Assembly (NCBI RefSeq): GCF_003480315.1
Contig: NZ_QUIV01000008.1
Span: 62,001-126,000 of the forward strand
Direction of reading: 5' to 3'
Length of the DNA: 64,000 bases
Origin: Clostridium sp. AM33-3
GTDB taxonomy: Bacteria; Bacillota; Clostridia; Lachnospirales; Lachnospiraceae
Part shown: piece by piece, positions 23,719 to 30,866 of the stretch
How the letters are laid out: every line of letters begins with the position of its first letter
Position numbering within the stretch: the stretch's first letter is position 1
Position numbers and translations under genes: made by a program
Notes under the pieces: model-generated
The model's input: only the letters and a program-made list of their open reading frames with translations
The model's database searches: none
What the model was told of the DNA's origin: nothing

Positions 23719-24711
23719 ATGGATTTAAAACAGATTGAAAATATGATTGCCATCGAGCAGGAACAGAGCATTTCCCGGGCTGCGGAAAAGCTGTTCCTGA
23801 CCCAGTCGGCACTGAACCAGCAGCTTTTAAAGCTGGAAAAGGAGCTTGGGACGCCACTCTTTGAGCGCCGCAAGCACAGCATGATCCCGACCTTTGCCGG
23901 GCGCATTTACCTCACGACAGCTCATAAGATGGTCGATATGAAAAAAGAAACCTATAAAATCATTTCCGATATTTCCGAAGAAAATCTTGGTGAAATCACT
24001 GTAGCATATACACCAGAAACTGGTGCTTCCATGTTTTCCAAAGTTTATCCCATTTTTCACCGAAAATATCCAAATATCACATTTCATATTTATGAAGAGC
24101 GTGTAAAAAAGATGGAACAATTAGTTTTGAAAAACGAAGTGCATTTTGCCTTTATTACCTATGCAGAAGGGATAAGACATCCCGATCTGGATTACCTCGA
24201 CATGGATACCGAATACATGATTCTTGGTCTTCCCATCACCCATCCACTGGCTCATCTGGCAGGGAAAAACAGCCATGAAACCCTTCCACGGCTTGACCTG
24301 ACATTGCTCAAGAATGATAGCTTTATCCTTTTAAGTAAAGAAACCCGCATGCGCGACATGATCGACCAGGCCTTTACCCATGCCGGTTTCCACCCAAAAG
24401 TTCTATTTGAGTCTGTGAGCACCCATACCGTGATCAACATGTTAAAAGAACAGATTGCCCCTGCCTTTTTCCCACAATCCTATGTAGATCCTGCTGCACC
24501 GATCGCTTATTTTACCGTGAATCCAAACCAGCGCTGGTCACGCAGCGTTGCTTTCTTAAAAGGCTGCTACTTCACCCGGCCGGAAAAGTATTTCATAGCT
24601 CTGTGTACAGATTACATGCGTGGTAAATTGCAGGAACATCTTGATACAATTACACAAACTGATTCCGTGTCGAATCATAATGATAATCAATTGCATCCAG
24701 TTTCCTGCTGA
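23719..24711 (+). CDS. LysR-family regulator divergent from the tct operon
   Basis: 330 residues. N-terminal winged helix (QIENMIAIEQEQSISRAAEK, then LFLTQSALNQQLLKLEKE) and an effector-binding periplasmic-binding-like domain from about residue 90. Start follows AAAGGAGGTTTTT. Divergent placement is the classical sign that it controls the tctC-B-A, enolase and MBL genes, most likely in response to the imported carboxylate. The C-terminal tail (about 17 residues beyond the usual fold) is encoded by DNA antisense to the DUF4250 gene. It is closely similar in its DNA-binding domain to the LysR at 55370. Confidence 0.9.
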   Translation: MDLKQIENMIAIEQEQSISRAAEKLFLTQSALNQQLLKLEKELGTPLFERRKHSMIPTFAGRIYLTTAHKMVDMKKETYKIISDISEENLGEITVAYTPETGASMFSKVYPIFHRKYPNITFHIYEERVKKMEQLVLKNEVHFAFITYAEGIRHPDLDYLDMDTEYMILGLPITHPLAHLAGKNSHETLPRLDLTLLKNDSFILLSKETRMRDMIDQAFTHAGFHPKVLFESVSTHTVINMLKEQIAPAFFPQSYVDPAAPIAYFTVNPNQRWSRSVAFLKGCYFTRPEKYFIALCTDYMRGKLQEHLDTITQTDSVSNHNDNQLHPVSC

Positions 24712-24829
24712 TCTCTGCTTTGTCCAGATCATAAACCGCGCACAGTTCGTCCAAGCTGTCATAATTGTCCCGCAATTGGGTGTTTAAAAAGCTCATCAGC
24801 ATAACCGGATCTTTTGGAATTGCTGCCAT
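24650..24829 (-). CDS. DUF4250 domain protein (59 aa)
   Basis: The protein begins MAAIPKDPVMLMSFLNTQLR and continues with NYDSLDELCAVYDLDKAEIS and KLDAIDYHYD near the end, the pattern of the short DUF4250 family of Firmicutes, function unknown. It looks like a small helix-turn-helix-like fold. The start at 24829 has AAAGGA upstream. It converges on the LysR gene, and the last 62 bases of the two coding regions overlap. The family match rests on memory of the PKDPVML...LRD pattern. Confidence 0.75.
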   Translation of the reverse strand: MAAIPKDPVMLMSFLNTQLRDNYDSLDELCAVYDLDKAEISRKLDAIDYHYDSTRNQFV

Positions 24830-25026
24830 AATTTTTTATTTCCTTTCTTTTTGCAAAATGTTATAATAACGTTACTGCTTGCAGATGAGAATTTGCCGAA
24901 TGGAAAATTCCATATAATTCCGCACACATGCATTGCATTTTGTACAACGCATGTGCTGCAACATAATAATAGAACGAATTTGAAAAACTCACAAGTTTTT
25001 TGTGACAGGAGGCCCAAGACCCCACT

Positions 25027-26064
25027 ATGAAAACCCCAAAAAAGAATCTCAAACGTATCCTGATGATCGCCACCGGCGGCACCATTGCTTCAAAGCGCAG
25101 TGCCGACGGCTTAAAGCCGCTTATGACCTCCGAAGAGCTGCTGGGCTTCGTGCCGCATGTAAAGGAATTCTGCGAAGTGACTGCCACGCAGGTCATCAAC
25201 ATCGACAGCACCAATATCCAGCCAAAGCACTGGTTGCTGATCTCTTCCACCATTGAGCGCTTCTACGATCAGTACGATGGCTTTGTGATCTGCCACGGCA
25301 CCGACACTCTGGCCTACACCGCGTCCGCGCTTTCCTACCTGATCCAGAATTCCCCGAAGCCCATCGTGATCACCGGTGCGCAAAAGCCCATCGACCTGGA
25401 GATCACCGATGCAAAGACCAACCTGTCCGACAGCTTTCTCTTTGCAAGCTGCGATAAGGCGCACGGTGTCAATATTGTGTTTGACGGCAAGGTCATTGCC
25501 GGAACCCGCGGCAAAAAGGAACGCACCAAGAGCTACAACGCGTTCTCCAGCATCAACTTCCCCTATATCGCGACCATCCAGGACAGCCACATCATCTTCT
25601 ATCTGGATGACAAGGATCAGGTAAGCAAGGATGTAACCTTCTACCACAAGCTGGACAGCAAGGTGACTCTGTTAAAGCTGATTCCGTCCATGAACGGCGG
25701 CATCCTGGATTACCTGTTTAAGCACTATGATGCAGTCATTATTGAGTCCTTCGGCGTAGGCGGCATCCCTTCCTACGAGGATGACAGCTTCCACCGGGCT
25801 ATTGAACGCTGGATCAATGCCGGCAAGTTTGTCATCATGACCACCCAGGTCACCAACGAAGGCAGCAACATGTCTGTCTACGAGATCGGCAAAACCATCA
25901 AGAAAGAATTCGGGCTCCTGGAAGCATACGATATGACCCTGGAGGCTACCGTCACAAAGCTCATGTGGATCCTGGGACAGACCCACAGCCCGGACACCGT
26001 AAGGGAGATGCTTTACAGCACCATCAACCGGGATATCCTGTATACAACAAAGTGGAAGGCCTGA
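25027..26064 (+). CDS. L-asparaginase, type I-like, cytoplasmic
   Basis: 345 residues without a signal peptide. It hydrolyses L-asparagine to aspartate and ammonia. Both catalytic threonine motifs are present: ATGGTIAS near residue 15 and CHGTDTLAYT near 90, with the lysine in TGAQKPI near 118. GSNMSVYEIG lies in the C-terminal domain. The start ATG follows GGAGG at a rather long 14 bases. The leader upstream contains a CACATGC/GCATGTG inverted repeat and an ATGGAA-AA-TTCCAT palindrome. It lies 2.2 kb from asnA, which makes asparagine, so the region touches both directions of asparagine metabolism. Confidence 0.9.
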   Translation: MKTPKKNLKRILMIATGGTIASKRSADGLKPLMTSEELLGFVPHVKEFCEVTATQVINIDSTNIQPKHWLLISSTIERFYDQYDGFVICHGTDTLAYTASALSYLIQNSPKPIVITGAQKPIDLEITDAKTNLSDSFLFASCDKAHGVNIVFDGKVIAGTRGKKERTKSYNAFSSINFPYIATIQDSHIIFYLDDKDQVSKDVTFYHKLDSKVTLLKLIPSMNGGILDYLFKHYDAVIIESFGVGGIPSYEDDSFHRAIERWINAGKFVIMTTQVTNEGSNMSVYEIGKTIKKEFGLLEAYDMTLEATVTKLMWILGQTHSPDTVREMLYSTINRDILYTTKWKA

Positions 26065-26143
26065 CTGCCTTTCCACATAATGCCAAACCGGCTGGTACTG
26101 GAAGCTCAGCAGCAGGTTTCAGGACCAACAGGTTTTGTGATTA

Positions 26144-27571
26144 TCACCGCTTCACATTCTGGCTCTCCGGTATCACCGGGAGCCGGCCGCGGAAGAACCG
26201 CTTTTTGAGTTCCTTCCAGCTGAAAGGAATGATCGGGTAAATATAGCTCTTGCCGGCAATTGTCTTATTGAACACAATCGCGCAGACTGCGATCACAAAT
26301 CCCGTGATATACCCCCACACATCAAACACCGCCGTGAGCAGCAGCAAAATGACACGCATGAACTTAAGCGCATAGCCAAGTTCAAAGCTTGACTGGCTGT
26401 AGTTTGCAATGGTCACAAAGGCCATGTACAGCATGGTTTCCGAGTTAAACCATCCAGATTTTACCGAGTACTCTCCCAGAACAATACCGGCAATCACGCT
26501 TAAAGGTGTGGTCAGCATACTCGGAGTGTTGATGGCTGCCAGACGCAGGCCGTCAATGGCAAATTCCAGGATCAGAAGCTGAAAGATCAGCGGCACATAG
26601 GTCATATCCGAAAGCTTCGTAAACGCCAGCCACTGTGGCAGCGCATCCGCGTGCATCATGCCAAGAAGCCACGTCGGTGTAAGAAGCAGACAGAGAACGC
26701 CTGTCATCATGCGGGATAAACGTAGATAGGTTCCGGTCACCGGTGGGAAATAATAATCATCTGCCTCCTCAATGATGTCAAACACGGAGGAAGGCAGCAC
26801 CATGGCCGCCGGAGAATTATCCACCAGGATCACGATATTTCCCTCCAGAATACAGGCTGCCGCCGTATCCGGACGCTCCGAAAACTTAAATTTTGGGAAC
26901 GGGTTGTACCATTTATGAGGGAAGATTCCCTCTGCCAGACTCTCCTGGTTCATGGTCAACGCGTCTACCCGCAGATTCTGGATCCGGCTTCGGATATTTT
27001 TTAAGAGCTCCTCATCTACCCGTCCTTCCATATAACAAACCGCAATGTCCGTGTGGGAGCTGTTGCCTGCGCTTAAAATTTCCATGATCAGCTTCGGATC
27101 CCGAATCCGGCGGCGGATCAGTGCCGTGTTAAAAATCAGAGTCTCCACAAAGCCGTCCCTGGAACCACGCAGCACCTTATCCTTCTCCGGCTCTCCCACG
27201 CCGCGGGCCGGGTAGGTGCGGCAGTCTATCATCATACATTTGTCATAGCCGTCAATGAGCACCGCCGTAATGCCACTTAACAGCTGTACGATCATATCCT
27301 CCTCATTCGCGATCAGCCCCACCTCCCCGTAAGGCATATATTTTCCAGAAAACCCGTGGGCATCCGCCGGAAGGTCCTCCGGCTTAATGCTCCACCAGGC
27401 CTGCAAAATCTTTAAGAGGACTTCATCCTTCGTCAGCCCGTCCACAAACAACAGGCAGCCTTTTTTTCCACCTATGGAAACAACACGATAAACCACATCA
27501 AAATTCTTTTCCAGACTCAGTGTTTGCTTCAGATGTTCCAGATTAGCTTCCAGATTTTTCGAAAACTGCAC
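26144..27571 (-). CDS. GerA/SpoVAF-family spore germination protein
   Basis: 475 residues. An N-terminal cytoplasmic domain of about 250 residues (FVDGLTKDEVLLKILQ, RGSRDGFVETLIFNTALIRR, EGNIVILVDNSPAAMVLPS) is followed by about five membrane segments (from MMTGVLCLLLTPTWLLG). These are features of the A subunits of germinant receptors and of SpoVAF, which sit in the spore inner membrane. No B or C subunit gene is adjacent, which favours SpoVAF over a full receptor. GTG at 27571 follows AAAGGAG; an ATG at 27614-27616 is almost at the predicted transcript start. Confidence 0.85.
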   Translation of the reverse strand: MQFSKNLEANLEHLKQTLSLEKNFDVVYRVVSIGGKKGCLLFVDGLTKDEVLLKILQAWWSIKPEDLPADAHGFSGKYMPYGEVGLIANEEDMIVQLLSGITAVLIDGYDKCMMIDCRTYPARGVGEPEKDKVLRGSRDGFVETLIFNTALIRRRIRDPKLIMEILSAGNSSHTDIAVCYMEGRVDEELLKNIRSRIQNLRVDALTMNQESLAEGIFPHKWYNPFPKFKFSERPDTAAACILEGNIVILVDNSPAAMVLPSSVFDIIEEADDYYFPPVTGTYLRLSRMMTGVLCLLLTPTWLLGMMHADALPQWLAFTKLSDMTYVPLIFQLLILEFAIDGLRLAAINTPSMLTTPLSVIAGIVLGEYSVKSGWFNSETMLYMAFVTIANYSQSSFELGYALKFMRVILLLLTAVFDVWGYITGFVIAVCAIVFNKTIAGKSYIYPIIPFSWKELKKRFFRGRLPVIPESQNVKR

Positions 27572-27625
27572 GCTATGTTCGCTCCTTTCCACGTCTTTTT
27601 GCCGTTTACAGCTCATGCTTCCACT

Positions 27626-27654
27626 TAGTATGTGAGAATTCCCCTCACTTATGC
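27626..27654 (-). promoter_or_regulatory. Sigma-G-like promoter of the germination gene
   Basis: On the minus strand GCATA (27650-27654) and CATACTA (27626-27632) are 17 nt apart, fitting the forespore sigma-G consensus (GHATR, 17-18, CATNNTA). This suits a gene needed in the spore membrane. Confidence 0.55.
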
Positions 27655-27843
27655 ACCGTATGTTCTCATGAAAGTTGCACAAATAACTATCTGTTTTTTG
27701 ATATGAAAAAAAGTTTTTCTGTCACATTTTTTGTCTTTCTCTATAATGCAAACGAACGTCTCTGTATGGCGGACGTGTGTATACAATTTGAGCAGTTTTT
27801 CCTATCCGAAATGCACAATCTTCTTAAAATTGCACAATATTCC

Positions 27844-27872
27844 TTGACGCTTCCCGGAATTGATGCTATAGT
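27844..27872 (+). promoter_or_regulatory. Strong promoter for a non-coding RNA
   Basis: TTGACG (27844-27849), 17 nt, TATAGT (27867-27872). No ORF with a ribosome site follows before the terminator at 28025. Confidence 0.7.
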
Positions 27873-27878
27873 GTGTTT

Positions 27879-28025
27879 TGTAAGAAAGACATGCGCGCCA
27901 TCACTCCGGCGCCTTTTATTTTCTTAACTGGTATGGGGATACCAAGCGAAGACTGTATTGTGTAACGGTTTTTGATCGTGACCAGGAGCTGCTTTCTGTG
28001 GGGGAAAAGCGGCTCCTATTTTTTT
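27879..28025 (+). ncRNA. Candidate small RNA or attenuated leader upstream of asnA
   Basis: Predicted transcript of about 145 nt. Hairpins seen: GCGCC/GGCGC followed by CTTTTATTTTC (27895-27923), TGGTAT-GGGG-ATACCA (27929-27944), and AGGAGC/GCTCCT with an inner GCTTT/AAAGC-like pair followed by ATTTTTTT (27984-28025). It is not a T-box (no specifier-loop features or conserved T-box sequence) and I recognise no Rfam-type core. It could be a free sRNA or a leader whose terminator controls asnA. Confidence 0.5.
27984..28025 (+). terminator. Strong intrinsic terminator of the candidate RNA
   Basis: AGGAGC(T)GC arms pair with GC(G)GCTCCT, followed by A and seven T. Confidence 0.8.
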
Positions 28026-28092
28026 GCGCTTTTATTCTGCTTTTCGTTCCTTCCTTGACATAAAATCTCCGAAATGTTACTATACTTACAGA

Positions 28093-28170
28093 AGTCATCC
28101 ATAGTTATGAATAGTTATCCATTACTATAAAAGTTATCCATAGTTATGAATAGTTATCCATTTCTATAGA
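28093..28170. repeat. Two 39-bp direct repeats containing four AGTYATCCAT iterons
   Basis: Units at 28093-28131 and 28132-28170 differ at few positions. AGTCATCCAT or AGTTATCCAT occurs at 28093, 28113, 28132 and 28152, so spacing is 20, 19 and 20 bases, about two helical turns. TTATCCATA differs from the DnaA box TTATCCACA at one base. Confidence 0.8.
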
Positions 28171-28176
28171 AAACAC

Positions 28177-28205
28177 TTGTGATTTCATCCCAAAAATGCT
28201 ACCAT
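28177..28205 (+). promoter_or_regulatory. Possible asnA-proximal promoter
   Basis: TTGTGA (28177-28182), 17 nt, TACCAT (28200-28205), immediately after the iterons. A transcript would begin just before the hairpin at 28218. Confidence 0.35.
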
Positions 28206-28217
28206 TAAGTATCATGC

Positions 28218-28247
28218 GGAGTTTTGCTCAGGCAAAGCTCCTTTTTT
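28218..28247 (+). terminator. Terminator hairpin 35 bases before asnA
   Basis: GGAGTTTTGC pairs with GCAAAGCTCC (one G-T pair) around TCAG, then six T. Sitting between promoter and gene, it is a candidate attenuator. Confidence 0.7.
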
Positions 28248-28281
28248 ATGAAACCTAACGCAATACAGGGAGGAAACAACC

Positions 28282-29289
28282 ATGGCACTGATCATTCCAG
28301 CAAACTATGATCCCCACCTCACGGTTCGGGAGACTCAGGAAGCAATCAAATACATCCGTGATACATTCCAGAAGGAATTTGGCAAAGAGATGCACTTAGA
28401 GCGTATCTCCGCACCGCTGTTTGTCACCCGGTCCAGCGGTCTGAACGATAACTTAAACGGCGTAGAGCGTCCGGTCCAGTTCGACATCGCCGCAATCCCG
28501 GGAGAGACCGTTGAGGTCGTACATTCCCTGGCAAAATGGAAACGTATGGCGCTTAAGGAATACGGCTTTGAGCCGGGTGAGGGCCTTTACACCAACATGA
28601 ACGCGATCCGCCGCGACGAGGAATTAGACAATCTCCACTCCTGCTATGTAGACCAGTGGGACTGGGAGAAGGTTATCACAAAAGAAGACCGCACCATTGA
28701 GACACTGGAGTCCACCGTCCAGACCATCTTCAAGATTATCAAGCATATGGAGCATGAGGTATGGTACAAATATCCGCAGGCAGTCAAGCATCTGCCGGAG
28801 CACATCACCTTCATCACCTCCCAGGAACTGGCAGACCGCTACCCGGATAAGACTCCGAAGGAGCGCGAAAACCTTATCACCAAAGAACACGGTTGCGTAT
28901 TCCTTATGAAGATCGGTGATAAGCTCACCACCGGTGAGCCGCACGACGGCCGTGCGCCTGACTACGATGACTGGCAGTTAAACGGCGATATCCTGTTCTG
29001 GTACGAGCGGCTCAACTGCGCTCTGGAAATCTCCAGTATGGGTATCCGTGTAGACGAAAAATCCTTAGAAGAGCAGTTAAAGAAGGCCGGCTGCGAGGAT
29101 AGAAAGAACCTTCCGTACCATAAGATGCTGCTTAACGGAGAGCTTCCGTACACCATCGGCGGCGGTATCGGACAGTCCCGTCTCTGCATGCTGCTGTTAG
29201 ACCGCGCCCATGTCGGCGAGGTACAGGCAAGCCTGTGGCCGGAGGATATGAGAAAAATCTGTAAAGAACACAAGATTGTTCTGCTGTAA
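28282..29289 (+). CDS. asnA: Aspartate--ammonia ligase (asparagine synthetase A)
   Basis: 335 residues. It makes asparagine from aspartate, ammonia and ATP and is structurally related to class II aminoacyl-tRNA synthetases. Family features are readable: [15 protein letters not shown] near residue 50, then the motif-2-like region, [17 protein letters not shown], and the motif-3-like [12 protein letters not shown] near 293. The start follows GGGAGGAAACAACC. It is monocistronic with a bidirectional terminator behind it. The unusual upstream region (RNA, iterons, attenuator) suggests tight regulation, possibly by nitrogen or asparagine supply. Confidence 0.97.
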   Translation: MALIIPANYDPHLTVRETQEAIKYIRDTFQKEFGKEMHLERISAPLFVTRSSGLNDNLNGVERPVQFDIAAIPGETVEVVHSLAKWKRMALKEYGFEPGEGLYTNMNAIRRDEELDNLHSCYVDQWDWEKVITKEDRTIETLESTVQTIFKIIKHMEHEVWYKYPQAVKHLPEHITFITSQELADRYPDKTPKERENLITKEHGCVFLMKIGDKLTTGEPHDGRAPDYDDWQLNGDILFWYERLNCALEISSMGIRVDEKSLEEQLKKAGCEDRKNLPYHKMLLNGELPYTIGGGIGQSRLCMLLLDRAHVGEVQASLWPEDMRKICKEHKIVLL

Positions 29290-29292
29290 CCA

Positions 29293-29338
29293 AAAAATGA
29301 ACCGGGGCAGCGCACATGCGCTTTCCCGGTTCATTTTT
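29293..29338. terminator. Bidirectional terminator between asnA and yajC
   Basis: AAAAATGAACCGGG pairs with CCCGGTTCATTTTT, with T-runs on both strands. Confidence 0.85.
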
Positions 29339-29346
29339 CATTTATT

Positions 29347-29643
29347 TTATGCCTCCGGCTTCTCAACCTGTACGATTGCTGCCTTCTGCATCGGGATGCG
29401 GCAGTTTTTGTTGCTGCCGAACTCTACGATCACGGTATCATCGGTCATATCGATGATTACGCCGTAGAAACCACTGCTGGTCAGTATACTGTCACCGATA
29501 GCAAGACCTGCCATCATCTCGTCTACTCTCTTTTTCTCTTTCTTCTGCGGACGATATCCCATGAAGTAGAAGATACCTCCGAAGATTACCACATATAACA
29601 CAATCATAACGGTTGGGTTCATGGTAGAAGTTGCTAATAACAT
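29347..29643 (-). CDS. yajC: Preprotein translocase subunit YajC
   Basis: 98 residues: one N-terminal membrane segment (VMIVLYVVIFGGIFYFMGY), then RPQKKEKKR and the conserved cytoplasmic domain (GDSILTSSGFYGVI, VIVEFGSNKNCRIP). YajC associates with SecDF and SecYEG. Start follows AAGGAGGACAAC. It is the last gene of the scfA-scfB-secDF-tgt-yajC set. Confidence 0.95.
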   Translation of the reverse strand: MLLATSTMNPTVMIVLYVVIFGGIFYFMGYRPQKKEKKRVDEMMAGLAIGDSILTSSGFYGVIIDMTDDTVIVEFGSNKNCRIPMQKAAIVQVEKPEA

Positions 29644-29724
29644 GTTGTCCTCCTTGCGGCTGCGCCTGCGCCTCGCTCTGGCCAGCCTTATTCGTTTTTG
29701 TTTAAAACCCCGAAATGTGAATAA

Positions 29725-30864
29725 CTATTCCTGCGGGCCTTCCTCCATACCGGCAAGCTTCTGAGCCTTGTACTCAGCGTACCGGTGCTGTTCGATCGCG
29801 TCGCGGATCTCTTCCATCATTTTATTATAAAAATACAGATTATGCAAGACGCACAAACGCATTCCCAGCATTTCCTTTGCCTTAAACAGGTGGCGGATGT
29901 ATGCCCTGGAATAGGAACGGCACGCCGGGCACTGGCAGCCTTCCTCGATCGGACGCGGGTCAAGCTCATACTTCTGGTTCAACAGATTGAGCTTGCCATG
30001 ATTTGTGTAGACATGGCTGTGACGTCCGTTGCGGGACGGGTAAACACAGTCAAAGAAATCTACGCCTCGGTCTACCGCCTCCAGGATGTTTGCCGGAGTT
30101 CCAACGCCCATCAGGTAGGTCGGCTTGTTCTGCGGAAGATGCGGAACCGTCACATCGAGAATGTGATACATCTCCTCATGGGTCTCACCTACGGCGAGGC
30201 CGCCTACCGCATAGCCGTCCAGATCCATGTCCGCAATGGTCCTGGCATGCTGGATCCGGATGGAATCCACAACACCGCCCTGGTTGATACCGAACAGAAG
30301 CTGCTCTTTGTTGATGGTATCCGGCAGAGAATTTAAGCGTGCCATCTCTTTTTTGCAGCGCTCCAGCCAGCGGGTCGTGCGGTCAACAGAGTTCTGGATA
30401 TAAGAAAACTCTGCATGGCTCGGCGGACACTCGTCGAAGGCCATCGCAATGGTAGATGCCAGATTGGACTGGATCTGCATGCTCTCCTCCGGTCCCATAA
30501 AAATCTTGTGTCCGTCAATATGGGAACGGAAGGTTACACCCTCTTCCTTGATCTTGCGAAGACCGGAAAGGGAAAATACCTGAAAGCCGCCGGAATCGGT
30601 TAAGATCGGCTTATCCCAGTTCATGAACTTATGAAGTCCGCCAAACTGCTTGATCAGCTTGTCACCAGTCCGCACATGCAGGTGGTAGGTGTTAGACAGC
30701 TCCACCTGCGTGCCGATCTGGCGCAGGTCATCGGTGGAAACCGCACCCTTGATGGCGGCCACCGTTCCTACATTCATGAAAACCGGAGTCTGGATGGTGC
30801 CATGCACGGTCTCAACCTCAGCGCGCTTGGCCCGTCCGTCCGTTGTGATCAGTTTATATCTCAT
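29725..30864 (-). CDS. tgt: Queuine tRNA-ribosyltransferase
   Basis: 379 residues. It exchanges the wobble guanine of GUN anticodons for preQ1. Visible are the catalytic Asp region ILTDSGGFQVFSL near residue 90, the second aspartate region in FFDCVYPSRNGRHSHVYT, and the zinc site CQCPACRSYSRAYIRH near 315. It starts two bases after the secDF stop, so it is translationally coupled. The tgt-yajC-secDF neighbourhood is a widespread bacterial arrangement. Confidence 0.97.
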   Translation of the reverse strand: MRYKLITTDGRAKRAEVETVHGTIQTPVFMNVGTVAAIKGAVSTDDLRQIGTQVELSNTYHLHVRTGDKLIKQFGGLHKFMNWDKPILTDSGGFQVFSLSGLRKIKEEGVTFRSHIDGHKIFMGPEESMQIQSNLASTIAMAFDECPPSHAEFSYIQNSVDRTTRWLERCKKEMARLNSLPDTINKEQLLFGINQGGVVDSIRIQHARTIADMDLDGYAVGGLAVGETHEEMYHILDVTVPHLPQNKPTYLMGVGTPANILEAVDRGVDFFDCVYPSRNGRHSHVYTNHGKLNLLNQKYELDPRPIEEGCQCPACRSYSRAYIRHLFKAKEMLGMRLCVLHNLYFYNKMMEEIRDAIEQHRYAEYKAQKLAGMEEGPQE

Positions 30865-30866
30865 AA

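Larger units (their letters stand above)
27572..28281. other. 710-bp non-coding region between the germination gene and asnA
   Basis: No credible protein gene lies here. It holds, left to right, a sigma-G-like promoter, a strong sigma-A promoter, a candidate RNA of about 145 nt with internal hairpins and terminator, four iteron-like repeats, a weaker promoter and a terminator 35 bases before asnA. Confidence 0.7.

Noticed and set aside
28093..28170. CRISPR array
   Set aside because: Only two 39-bp units directly abut with no unique spacers; these are tandem repeats or iterons.
27879..28281. T-box or asparagine-responsive riboswitch before asnA
   Set aside because: No T-box consensus, specifier loop or antiterminator bulge was found; kept only as an unclassified RNA.
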